This document shows positions 32,738 through 42,804 of a DNA stretch of 64,000 bases, piece by piece. The stretch's first letter is position 1, and every line of letters starts with the position of its first letter. The notes below the pieces were generated by a model. The model was not told the DNA's origin and made no database searches. It was given only the letters and a program-made list of their open reading frames with translations. Made by a program: the position numbers and the translations under genes. Source of the DNA: Anastatus disparis (taxonomy: Eukaryota > Arthropoda > Insecta > Hymenoptera > Eupelmidae); assembly GCA_017163975.1 (NCBI GenBank), contig JAFFSR010000366.1, forward strand, positions 310,001 to 374,000, written 5' to 3'.

Positions 32738-34459
32738 GTTGAAAAAATAACTAAATTTATTGCTACGTAGATAAAATTTAAGAAACTATTTTATCGAAAA
32801 TTTAAATGTTCAAAATGTTAATTTAAAGTTTTAAATGTTCTTTTTACTATTCGTTATTAATTTTTAAAATATGCAATAACTTTGAGGTCTTAAAATTGTA
32901 ACGAGTTTAGAATTAAATTGGCTTTTACTTAAATAGATATTCATTGTCAATATGATTTCTTTGTATTTTATTTTAGAAATATTAATTTAATATTAATTAG
33001 GAAAATACATTGATAGCATCAATTTCACTCAGACATTTGTAAAAAATAACGTAAAAAAAACTTATGCAGACCAATAAGCATGTATTCATATGATAGCTAA
33101 TTCAATTCTAAACCGATTTTTAATATTAAATTTTAATTTTTTTTTCAATACGGTACAAACATTCAAAAAATGTAAACAAATAATGATGTATCAAAAAAAT
33201 GATTAATTTCTAATATTTATAACAGACTATTTATTGCGTTACGTTTTCACGTTATTATTCCACTTGTAACAATTGTAAGAAAAAAAATTATAAAAATTTT
33301 TAGAGAATTGAATTTAAAATTTATATGATGTCTGTGGACTCCAATATTAATCTTAACTAAATCTTAATTTAACAATAGCGAGTTTTAACTTTTATAAAAA
33401 GTTATGTTTACTTTAATTCTAATAAGCATCTAAGAACTTTAGTATAAGTTTTCAAAAGTTTTGTGTGTTGTATATTAATGAAAATAAAATTTTGAATTAT
33501 AAAAAACATTTAAAAAAAAAGTATTTTCTTTCCTGGATTCTTAAAAATATTTCACTGAAATGGGCATTTTTTCATCGATCATCAATATTGTTTTAGTAAT
33601 TCATAAGTTAAAAATAAATTTTCTTTTTGAATTAATTATTAAATTACGTACATTTTTTTATAACATCTTCAATATTTGCAGCAAATTGATGATAATTTAT
33701 AAAACAAAATTTTTTTGTTATAATTCAAAATTGCGAGCAAAATAATAGCAAAAGTTACCATATTCAAATTCAAAATTTTAATTTAATTTACATAAATTTC
33801 ATATGAAAGTTATAAAAGGTCTTGCTGCAATATTTTTACTCATATTTATAAAAAATTTACATCAATTAATGATGACAAAATTAAAACAATAGTTGATTTT
33901 ATAATCTTTAACAAATGTGAAGCCAAATTATAGCAACTGTTGCTATCTTATGTAAAAGTTTTAACGGCAACTGTTGTCTTCATTTTGACAAAAATTTTCT
34001 TTAAATAAATTTGATTCAAATGATTGTCAGCAAATATTCAACAAATGAGGACGCACCTTTACGACACATTTATATAAATCGATAGTCAGTTCGTGATATC
34101 AATTTGCTATCAACATGCACTCATTTGGTTTATGGGGTAATGTTAAAAAGTTTATAGGCTTCAATGATTTAATTGAACATTGAAAAAAGCATTGACTCGT
34201 ATCGAATTTAATAATTGTAAGAATATATCGATGTAAATATGTCCAATCAAGATCAAACTTTAATAAATTTGAATAGACTTAAATAGTGAATTGTTTAAAT
34301 GATATTCAATGTGATTTTTCACTACGAATTCAAATTGAAATTAATGAGTTCTTATAGCCAAAAATTTTATCATAAATTCATTCAGTATTGAAGCGTAAAT
34401 GATCATTCTTTACTATTGAGCCCTCGCATGAAAACATGCATTATATCATATAATTCTTA
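32738..34459. other. AT-rich segment without a supported gene
   Basis: About 1.7 kb of AT-rich sequence with no domain-bearing frame. The 61-codon plus-strand frame at 33560 is hydrophobic and compositional. Confidence 0.5.
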
Positions 34460-35300
34460 TATCATGAAATTCTAGTTGGATTTTCCATGTGGGAATTCTA
34501 GCTAGGGAATACTAGATTCCAGCTGGATTTTGATGCATGATCTAGATGGAATTCCTTTTTCTCGTATTCAACATTTCCAGTAGTTTTAAGCTAGATGTTT
34601 ACGTAGATTTTTGGGCTATTTTCTGGTCCCCCATGAATAATTTAGTGAATTTTCCTCTATCTTTCCATCTACTTTAAAACAGAATTACACCTTCCTCATT
34701 TTCTTCATATGGAATTTCTATCTATTTCATCTGGATTTTTCATTGCAAATACAGATCTTGATAACGTGAATTTCCATTAACATTATGAGATAATAAATCA
34801 TAATTATGAGATAATAATCTCCTAAATCTTTTTCTGTTAAAAAAAAACGAGATGAATCTCGTAGAATCAGCTCAATGAAGAACGAAGAGCTTCTACAATC
34901 CAACCTGAAATGTTCCAGGTTTATATATCTGTATCCTTAAAACGCTACCTAGCGACATGAAACCACTTTAATAATTGGAGACAAATCACGTTATCAAGAT
35001 ATATATTTACAATGAAAAATCCAGTTAAAAAAGATGGAAATTCCATATAAAGAAAATGAGGAAGGTGAAATCCTGTTTCAAAGTAGATGGAAAGATAAAG
35101 AAAAATCCACTAAATTATTTATGGGAAACCAGAGAATAGTCCGAAAATATACGTGAACGTCTAGTTTAAAACCACTGGAAATGTTGAAAAGGAGAAAAAG
35201 GAATTCCAACTGAACAATATATCAGAATCCAGCTGGAATTTAGTCTTCCTTAGCTAGATTTTCCACATGGAAAATTCAACTAGATTTCCGAAATAGATTT
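34460..35300. mobile_element. ~840-bp foldback with long arms
   Basis: The left arm from about 34466 (AATTCTAGTTGGATTTTCCA, CATGTGGGAATTCTAGCTAG) is mirrored to about 35296. Inner blocks such as GATGGAATTCCTTTTTCTC and CTTCCTCATTTTCTTCATAT also have clear complements, giving arms of about 330 bases and a loop near 34770-34980. Sub-words built on TGGATTTTCC and TAGCTAG recur. Exact ends and target duplication could not be fixed. Confidence 0.78.
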
Positions 35301-35409
35301 TTCTGTCCGACAATCTCAAGAAATGTCTTTGAAATCTTGCCGAGAACCTTGCAGCCACCCTTAATAAAAGGCTTTTGCCAACTTTAACGAAACTTTTCAT
35401 GAAACTTTG

Positions 35410-35687
35410 TCAAGTCAAAAACGTCGGGCTCGTTACGAGCTCGTAGCGTGCTCTAATCGGTACTCGATTTCGGACTTGATTGTCTCGATTCAACTTGGAG
35501 CAAGCTCGAATTTATTCGAAGCTAGATCGATGAGAATCTATGACAGATTTTAACGGAGTTCGAAACTCACTCCGAGTGAATTCAAGCTTGTTTCGAGTTA
35601 AGCTGAGCTCGAGCCAATCAAGCCCGAAATCAAGCATTGATTCGAGCTCGCTTCGAGCTCGTAACGAGCCCGACGTTTTTGACTGGG
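35410..35687. mobile_element. 278-bp CG-rich palindromic miniature element, TG duplication
   Basis: The right end CCCAGTCAAAAACGTCGGG (as complement) is matched by the left end TCAAGTCAAAAACGTCGGG. TG lies at 35408-35409 and 35688-35689. The body is a palindrome rich in GAGCTCG and TTCGAGC words, far more CG-rich than its surroundings. The CCC start and 2-bp duplication place it with the other CCC-terminal elements. Confidence 0.85.
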
Positions 35688-35803
35688 TGCAGAAATCTTG
35701 TCCCCTTCTATAGTCTGGGGGGCTGTTATGGAGTACTATTTTATTTATTAATTTTATTTATCAATTTTGTTTATCAATTTTATTTATCGATTATTTCTTA
35801 CGA

Positions 35804-36022
35804 TTAATATGTTTGCTGGTACTGAAAAGGACCGTATGTGAATATATAAATATTTTTTAATTTAAAATTTTTTATATTCTTTTCTTTCAGAAATAGAGTA
35901 AGTATTGGTTGAAAATTTTTCAGAATATTGTTTCCAGGTAGATGATGGCTGATTTTCTTTATTTTCTTTTCCCCACCTCGTAATAAAGGTGTTTTTTCGT
36001 TGCTGGAACTGTTTTGACCCAT
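35804..36022 (-). CDS. Short ORF with N-myristoylation and dileucine-like signals (hypothetical, 72 aa)
   Basis: The protein begins MGQNSSSNEKTPLLRGG. Gly2 followed by Ser at positions 5-7 fits an N-myristoylation signal, and EKTPLL fits an acidic dileucine sorting motif. The downstream half is AT-rich and Lys-rich and may be intron read-through. If real, it would be a first exon of a membrane-associated protein, but no further exon was found. Chance is a fair alternative. Confidence 0.3.
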   Translation of the reverse strand: MGQNSSSNEKTPLLRGGEKKIKKISHHLPGNNILKNFQPILTLFLKEKNIKNFKLKNIYIFTYGPFQYQQTY

Positions 36023-36490
36023 CGTAATAATTATACGTTAGACAAATATTATAAGAGACTATGCGTGAAAAAGTATTTATGGTGAAAAGTTATTATTTAA
36101 ATTAATATTTTCAAGAGTATTATTTTTTTATTATATCTTTGAAAATGTTCTAATTTCTCCTTTTCTTTCTTATAATATTCTTTGCATCGTTCTCTCTTTA
36201 TTCCATTGTCTTTAGAATGTAATGAAGCAATCTTACCTGCGCATTGTCCCGTGTCTGTTTTGACCGGCTGTCATAAAATAAATGATGGATAATTGAAAAA
36301 GGTGATTATATTTATAGAGAGAAATGAAGTCAGATATGACATTAAAGTTATTTATTGATATTAACACACATTTTTATATATGAATTATTTTATATGATAA
36401 ATCTTTTACAATAATAGTTTAACTATACATAATAACAAACAAAGCTAATTATATGATTAAAGTAATTAATTAATATAAATATACATTTTT

Positions 36491-37313
36491 TTATACAGGA
36501 ATCATTATATCTCGTAAATCTTTTGCTGTCATAGGTAAGCAAACTGCTAAAATTTCGGATAAAACAATTTTTAAATACAAACATTTATAATGATCCGTAT
36601 TATCTACCATATTTTCCATTACATAACCTTCTAATTCAGTATTAATTATAGAACAATATTGTTTAAATGATGCATAGTCGAATAACTTTTGTGTTGTCCA
36701 GTCCTTCTTGTCCAAGTTTATTTTTTAAAAAGTCCAGTATATGATCAGTAGTACAATTGACCTTACCGACACGTTCGCTTAGATCGTTGAGAAGAAAATC
36801 TACCAAGAGGCTTTGCTGACGAAGACCTTCGAATGTTGACTGTTGCATGACTATATCTGGTGAATGATTGAAAGTTTTTCTCTTTTTGCAAAGCAACTAC
36901 CCAGGAGTTTCTTCTTTTTCTTCTTCGGAGTCGTGTATCTCGTGTGGTTGAGGTCTTTCATCGATGGTGATAGATTTGGTGCCGTACGATGTGGTGAAAT
37001 TCAAATCATGATTGGAGAGAAACAATTTAGTTGGTCTTACGAAATCCTGATAAAAAGAATAAGAATTGTGAAAATAAGCTGTTATGGCGTCAAATTGATC
37101 TTTAAGAATATCCCAGCTACGGCGATCAAGAGATACACATTTTTGCGTGCCACCTAAGGAAAGTACTTTAATAACTTCGTGATAGTATCCACCGCTATAT
37201 TCAAGACCAACACAAATTCTCTTCGAATTAGACTTATTGAGCACGTAGGTAGTAGATAATAAAAGGTTCGGCAACTCCGGTTTTACCGGCTCACGTAATT
37301 CACATCAAGCCAT
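36491..37313 (-). pseudogene. Polinton A terminal conserved protein of unknown function, broken
   Basis: It starts at ATG 37313 with a stop at codon 3, then runs through LLLSTTYVLNKSNSKRICVG, the block YGTKSITIDERPQPHEIHD, a stop near 36897, QQSTFEGLRQQSLLVDFLLN, and after a frame change ELEGYVMENMVD to the end at 36491. Element B carries the same blocks (LLSTTHVLNKSQSK, NAKSITIEERA, FDGLKHIA). The family is not assigned. Conservation of N- and C-terminal blocks between the diverged copies shows it was a real Polinton gene. Confidence 0.75.
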
Positions 37314-37314
37314 T

Positions 37315-37870
37315 TTTATGTGCTGCTCTGTCCAAAGCTAAACTGTCACTGTAATTTAGAAAACATTTATCCCTATCCTTATATAACTAATCAGAATGTA
37401 GAGGGAATGTTAAATACTTTTGTGATAGAATAGTAGTAGCAAACCAGGTGTACTTAAGAGGGGTAAGTATATGCAAACAGCTGTCATTTAGAGGATAGAA
37501 AATATGGTAGCCTAGCAGGTGTTCTCTGGTAAATATATATATCAGCATTTAGAGGGTAGATAAGATGTTACTATGAATAGGTAGGATTGGTAGGATTGGT
37601 GGGGGAAATAGAGGGAAGTAAATAATTACAAACATATTTTTAATACATTTAAATTCCAAAATTGACAATGATTATACTTAAATCTAAAACGCACACATTT
37701 GATTACAATATTTAAAGTAAAATTATAAATATTACTATAAGTATCTTAACCTAGAAGTACATGTTTGATTACAATGACCTGTACCTAGAGAACGTTCTCT
37801 GGCAAATGTGCTAGCCCGCTTACATCTTCTATGTTTATTTTATTTAAAACTCTTTTATAAAAATTTCCAG
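37315..37870. other. Intergenic segment of Polinton A
   Basis: No frame or repeat is supported between the terminal protein and the protease. The equivalent gap in element B (47614-48225) is of similar length. Confidence 0.5.
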
Positions 37871-38281
37871 CTATTTGATCGTTTTTTTTTTCGTGTTATT
37901 TGAAAAGAAGATACAAAACTCACGTAAACTAGCACCACGATACATATGATATAAAAACATAATAGTATATTGACCACAATACGTTGAATCAATGCTTTGC
38001 AGTTTCTTGGTATTCCATCGAAAAATTTCACAGTTTCTTCTGAGTCTTTCAAGATGATATTTTGACATGGGAAGGAATCCGTAACAATCAAAATACGTTC
38101 CGTATCCATTTTTATCGATACATATAGTCACCCAATGCGTACCAGGTCTTGTATGATCATCAGTATTACACACTACAGCGATCGATGCTATCATTACACT
38201 CGGAATTCGATCTGCTGCGTATACGCTAATTGTTTTGGCTTTTACCCCTTCCAGGGCCCTTCTTATTTGATGGGTATTCAT
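37871..38281 (-). CDS. Adenovirus-type cysteine protease (Polinton PRO), element A
   Basis: This is a 136-codon frame from ATG to stop. It shows PGTHWVTICIDKNG with the triad His, GTYFDCYGFLP with the acidic partner, and STYCGQYTIMFLYHMYRG with the catalytic Cys and a preceding Ser/Thr-Gln region (LQSIDST). Such proteases process capsid precursors in Polintons and related viruses. Length and motif order are typical, and the triad is complete. It is the one element-A frame without a visible break. Element B has the same gene with the acidic segment deleted. Because the neighbours are decayed, the frame may be intact by chance. Confidence 0.9.
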   Translation of the reverse strand: MNTHQIRRALEGVKAKTISVYAADRIPSVMIASIAVVCNTDDHTRPGTHWVTICIDKNGYGTYFDCYGFLPMSKYHLERLRRNCEIFRWNTKKLQSIDSTYCGQYTIMFLYHMYRGASLREFCIFFSNNTKKKTIK

Positions 38282-38358
38282 TTTTATTATTTTCTTGTGT
38301 TAAACTACAACCATCATCCCTACTTGCATACTCTATGTTCTTATTATAGTGAATAAAG

Positions 38359-38835
38359 CTACTCTCTTAATAGATGTGATGTCTGCATGGCACAATACTC
38401 CCTTTTATAAAGGCTTTCTTGACAGGCGTGAAAGCAGCATACTTTCTGAGAAGAGAACTGTCTTTTTAAGTTGGCGAAACCCATCGTAGTGTAATCTTCT
38501 ATGTATATAACGTTTCAAGCCATAACAGATTCGATATATCGAGCCTTTTCAGCACCTCTTACATAAATTCTTGTAGTGTTTCTCGCTATATTATAAACAT
38601 GATAGCGTTATTTGCGTATAATAACATCTCCATCGAACCACTGTAAACCGTGAAGGCGTGACGACACATAATCGTTACTGGTTTTTATATCTTCCGGTAA
38701 ATTATCGAATTCTTAAGGTGGTGCTATTATCCAATGACCATTGACTTGTTCTTGTAGAGAAACTACTGCCACTTCCTTGGGTAAAAATTTATTATCTTTA
38801 TCTCTTAAGCCTTGAATATCTATTACGTAATCCAT
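38359..38835 (-). pseudogene. Polinton A MDxVIDIQG-type conserved protein, broken
   Basis: It starts at ATG 38835 (MDYVIDIQGLRDKDNKFLPK) and continues EVAVVSLQ, GHWIIAPP, stop, LHGLQWFDGD, stop, RIYVRGAEKARYIESVMA, stop, and a Cys/His segment CCFHACQESLYKREYC. Three in-frame stops are visible. The same family is in element B at 49374-50069 and is recurrent next to the protease in insect Polintons. The acidic start VIDIQG and the later HG-x-x-W could suit a nuclease-like fold, but that is speculation. Confidence 0.75.
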
Positions 38836-39745
38836 TGTGGCGAGAACGTGAGCGAGTGTGTGCTACTGCTGAGAGTGACAAGTAACTGAAGCAGTGAGGA
38901 ATGAGCCAAATGGTATTATAATGTTTCTCCCACCATTTTTCTCCCCACCTTAGGCATTGAAATCCGTAATAATTTGTCTGTTTGAATCGATTTCTAGTGC
39001 GTTATCAAATTCCGCGTAAACGATACAATTGATTATCTCCGTAAGAGCCTGCTCAAAGCGAACTTCAACGCGTAGAGCACCCGAGCGAATGAGATTCCAA
39101 TGAGATGAAAAATGAGCCGACAAATCAGGCGTCAAGTCAAATGCAAAGAGACAGTAGCCTTGTGGATAACTGGTTCGGCTGACACCGATACCCTCGTTGA
39201 GAAAATGTATACCAGTACCGGAGAATAGCGTGTGATGAGTGTCTACATAGAGTTGATTATTTCCCGTGAATTTTGGCTGTAGAGGTTTGTTGAGTATTTG
39301 TACACCATCGACGTAAAGAGAGAGAAAATTAATGGAATAATGTTGGAAGTTGAAAGGATTCAATTGTCGATTACCATCGAAGGCTCGATCACTCACAAAA
39401 CCTATGATAATTCTTTTTGCCAACTGACCCAATATAACATTTCGTCGCTTCTCTGATACGCACTGAAAATTTTCGGTCATCGGTGAAATTCATTAAATAA
39501 AATGCGTCCTTACTACGAACGAGCCTCACACACATCTCAACACCTTTAACCAAAAATTTACCTTGATTAAATACATAGTAATGAAGGTGGCCAATCATAT
39601 CGACAACTTTACCGTCACCTGTAAAGTATTGGCGATTCTGAGAGCCAAAATTGGCCCCTGCTGTTCCCGTAGCAATTGCTGGTGACGCCTCCATACATCC
39701 TGCTGTGTCCGCATACCATAGTGCGGAGGTTAGGTGTGATGTTAA

Positions 39746-40145
39746 GAGTCAACTGTATACCGACACAGTTACCTGTTTTACCGAATCTATTTAAAATTTA
39801 TTTTTTATAAAAACTAATAGCTTCAGGCAGAAATAAAGAGATGGTTTCGATTCGTGTAATAGAAAGCAATATTTTCTCTGATAAGAATAATTTAATTCCA
39901 CCGCTTTATTTTCAAGAAAAGTTGGAATAACTTGAAAATCCCATTATTTGACACTAATTTCTAATTTTTTAAGTTATTCCAACTTTTCTTAAAAACGAAG
40001 CAATAAAATTAATTTATACTAATAAAAGAAAATATTACATTTTATTAAACACATCGAAACCATCTCTTTATTTTTGCCTCTTGTTGCTAATTTTGGGAAA
40101 AAAGTCAATTTTTTAATTAGAAAAGGACAGAGATACAGCGGACTC
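39746..40145. mobile_element. 400-bp palindromic miniature element in the capsid gene, TTAA duplication
   Basis: Flanked by TTAA at 39742-39745 and 40146-40149. The ends are GAGTCAACTG and, as complement, GAGTCCGCTG. The interior folds back (AAATAAAGAGATGGTTTCGA near 39835 mirrors the TCGAAACCATCTCTTTATTT block near 40060). Removing it with one TTAA restores alignment with the element B capsid frame, which confirms the 4-bp target. Confidence 0.9.
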
Positions 40146-40452
40146 TTAAAGCAGGAGGAACGTAATTTAAGAGTGTCTATATGTAAGCTCTGTAAGGATA
40201 AGCATTGTCTGGGGGTGAAACTAGCTTTGAATTGAAAAAGATGTCCGTTAGCTCAAACAACGAATGTAAGAAATTGTTAGCAACTTTTGCATTCTCGGCG
40301 TTAGTTCCAACGGGTGAAGTTTCCACGCTTACTTGTAACATTGTATGTGCTAGATCGATGTAATGGTCAGTCGAACTAGGAACCAAAAATTCTAAAGGTG
40401 AATCGCTTTCATTGCTGAGAGATGATACAGGTTTGTAGCAGTGAAAAGAACT

Positions 40453-40825
40453 CTCTATTAAAAAAAATCAGGTGATAAATCACCTGATTTATCAGGTGAT
40501 TTATCATGCCCAAACATCATGTAACGAATCTGTTGGTCTTTACACATTTTAAACCATGCTTAGTCAATTTAGAACAATTTTTGAAAATTTTGGAAAATTT
40601 TGAACTTAGAAAATTTTTTAGATAATTTAGTCTTAGAAAAAATTTTGACTAATTTTGTAAAAAAATTTCCAAGTTCAAAAATTTCAAAATTTTTCAAAAA
40701 TTGTTCTAAATTGACTAAGCATGGTTTAAAACGTGTAAAAACCAACAAAATCGGTACATGATATTTTGGCATGATAAATCACCTGATAAATCAGGTGACT
40801 TGTCACCTGATTTTTTTCACCAGGG
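40453..40825. mobile_element. 373-bp CCCTGGTG-type palindrome in the capsid gene, 2-bp duplication
   Basis: The right end (CCCTGGTGAAAAAAATCAGG as complement) is intact. The left end CTCTATTAAAAAAAATCAGG is its mutated partner. CT flanks both sides (40451-40452 and 40826-40827). Sub-terminal TCACCTGATTTATCAGGTGA palindromes and long arms (CCATGCTTAGTCAATTTAGA) fold the element. Comparison with the element B capsid gene shows that removal with one CT keeps the frame. Confidence 0.88.
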
Positions 40826-41004
40826 CTGCTTTCAATCAATGTTTGCGTCGGAGAAAGAGTAAATATATCTAGTTCGCTCTTCATACCTTCACCACTGCAC
40901 GTGTGTAGGAAAGCCATTTTTTAAAATGATTAATTTAGGTCCAAAAATGTCGGATACGCTTCTCAATACTTTCTTTTTACGCCTCAATGTTTTCTTTTTC
41001 TTAC

Positions 41005-41451
41005 CTATATACTACGCTTATTTGTCTTTCTCTTTGTTTCCTTTCTTTTCCTGCTCGATGCGTTGTTTACGGGAACACGAGCTCGTGTTGACTGTCGTTT
41101 GCGCTTAGCGGTAACAGCCTTATATCTACTATCTTTCATAATATCAGAAATTTTATTCGCAGCTTTTCTTTTTAAATTTTGTCCCGATTTTCGAACACGA
41201 CTGTTGAAAGACTCTTTGAAATTTGCTCTTTTGTTCGTTACGTCGTCTAACACGTTCAAACCTGTTCGGACAGCTTCTTTACCTAATGCTTTGGCCCCAC
41301 TGGCAAGATACGGCACAATTTTTTTGAATAATCCACCGAGAAAGCTCCTAATACTAGATCCTCTTTGAAACACGGAGCCTGAGCAAATTTTTTTAATACC
41401 ACCACCGCCATCACCAGCTTGCTCGTCGTAATAATGAATATCATAACTCAT
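41005..41451 (-). CDS. Polinton A basic core-like protein (about 148 aa)
   Basis: The start ATG is at 41451 (MSYDIHYYDEQAGDGGGG). A conserved hydrophobic/glycine block follows, SFLGGLFKKIVPYLASGAKA with LGKEAVRTGLNVLDDV, then QNLKRKAANKISDIM and a very basic tail. The same layout is found in element B and in Polintons at this position. A membrane-active or DNA-condensing virion role (as for adenovirus pVI/pX) has been suggested for such proteins, but that is inference here. The frame is open throughout. Its neighbours are broken, so activity is unlikely. Confidence 0.75.
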   Translation of the reverse strand: MSYDIHYYDEQAGDGGGGIKKICSGSVFQRGSSIRSFLGGLFKKIVPYLASGAKALGKEAVRTGLNVLDDVTNKRANFKESFNSRVRKSGQNLKRKAANKISDIMKDSRYKAVTAKRKRQSTRARVPVNNASSRKRKETKRKTNKRSI

Positions 41452-41463
41452 TTTGGTATGCAA

Positions 41464-42241
41464 TTAACGACTACGCTTGAAATGAAGCGTAACCGTCAGC
41501 GTTCCATACTCAAATGATATTTTACGTCCATGTTGATCTCTTATATCGATAACAATATTTCGAAAGGTATGATGTAGTAGTGGAATGTATTGAATCGGTG
41601 CAAAGTGTTTGACGACAATTGATCCGAATTTGTACTTTGAATTTTCCAGGGCTACGATGCGTAAAAGTGCTGTTTTCGTATCACCGACTGCATAAGGTTC
41701 GCATATGTCTGTGTAAACGTAAAGCTGATCAGGTATGGCCCGTGCTAAAAGTTCTGGAAGTGACAAAAGTTCCTGTTTCTCTGTGGACAATATCTTCAAA
41801 ACCGAAAATTCGACGAATTTTTTCGTTGAAAGTCGTGTAATGCAGCTCTTTGCAATCGCAAATCCGTTTTAATGCGTAATAACCTTTTTGAAACTCAGTT
41901 GGTTCAAACTTTTGATGATCACGCGCCACAAGTACATTATTTATCTCTTTCGTAAGCTGTTCGATACTAGTTTATATGCCGTGAGGAAAATTACAAAACC
42001 CGTTATTATTCGGAACTTTGGGTTTAGCGCTTCCTAATTTGAAAGTATAATAAGCTTCAGGTTCTTGAATATGCATAATAGTACAGGGTACATGTATTTC
42101 AGCAAGACCAACCTGCCAGTTATCAATTAATCTAATTTCTCGACATAAATAAGTGGTAAAACAAGTAGTCGTATTGTCAGGAAAATAACGCATGCTACTG
42201 TTGCTCGGTAATACTAAATAAAAATCATCTAGAATATCCAT
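41464..42241 (-). pseudogene. Polinton A minor capsid (penton-like) protein, broken
   Basis: N-terminal part at 41972-42241 has FYLVLPSNSSMRYFPDNTTT and QVGLAEIHVPCTIMHIQEPE, ending in an in-frame stop after NFPHGI. The C-terminal part continues with YYALKRICDCKELHYTTF, a frame change near 41760, then PDQLYVYTDICEPYAVGDTK and ISFEYGTLTVTLHF. It matches element B along its length. The family is the Polinton minor capsid protein, proposed to be a single jelly roll. It lies between integrase and core protein in both elements. Confidence 0.8.
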
Positions 42242-42265
42242 TTTGTTTTTTTTTTATTTTTATTT

Positions 42266-42719
42266 TCAAACTCTTTCAACTTCTGATGCTTTTATCCAAG
42301 AATTAAGGTCCGAAGAAAACGTAAGTAAACAAGTGTACATCCATTAGCTCGCTTAAGAATCTTCTCGAATGCAGCTGACACAGTATGGACTGTTTTATCC
42401 CGCAGTAGTTCTACCCATGCGTACTTACTGAGCACGTCAATGACCACTAGCAAGTACGAATAACCATCATTTTCTTTTTTTAAACTTATTAGCTAACACA
42501 AATCTGCTTCCCAAACGTCATCTATGTTAGTTACGTTATTGTGTAATCTAGGAAATTTTTTTCGTATAGGACGGTGAAGAGTGTAAGCATTCGTGTATTC
42601 GTTTTTGCTCTTTTTCTGTTTATCAATGATTTACCCTTTATATTTACACGTATTAAATTTCGCGCTCCAGCATAACCTGCTTCGTGCGAAGGGTCATAAT
42701 ACTGATTTTCCAAGGACAT
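42266..42719 (-). pseudogene. Polinton A integrase, internally deleted
   Basis: The frame opens MSLENQYYDPSHEAGYAGAR, changes frame near 42550, and reads TNIDDVWEADLC with the first catalytic Asp, then YLLVVIDVLSKYAWVELLRD and KILKRANG. The second Asp and the Glu of the retroviral-type DDE core are missing. The text jumps to a chromodomain tail, WIKASEVERV, which ends the gene. It would have joined element ends to the host chromosome. Confidence 0.85.
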
Positions 42720-42804
42720 TCTCTCTTCAAAGGTTGGCTTTCAGCCACTTTTTCTTAGCAGCACGTCTTGTTACGGGTGGTGTAAATACTGGTGGTAACA
42801 TTTT

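Larger units (their letters stand above)
38950..40917 (-). pseudogene. Polinton A major capsid protein, broken
   Basis: Homologous along its length to the element B gene and to the F54H12.2-like double-jelly-roll major capsid proteins of Polintons. Pieces in order are: start near 40917 (MAFLHTCSGEGMKSELDIF), 40177-40448 (SSTDHYIDLAHTMLQVSVET and ELTDIFFNSKLVSPP), 39481-39741 (ANFGSQNRQYFTGDGKVVD) and 38950-39480 (FQHYSINFLSLYVDGVQ and FSGTGIHFLNEG). It is interrupted by the 40453-40825 and 39746-40145 elements, each of which can be removed with its duplication without a frame change. A stop replaces Glu near 40177. About 45 residues present in B are missing near 39480, together with a frame change. 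Confidence 0.88.

Noticed and set aside
33560..33745. A 61-codon hydrophobic plus-strand frame
   Set aside because: AT-rich composition gives Ile, Leu and Phe codons. There is no conserved feature or neighbour.
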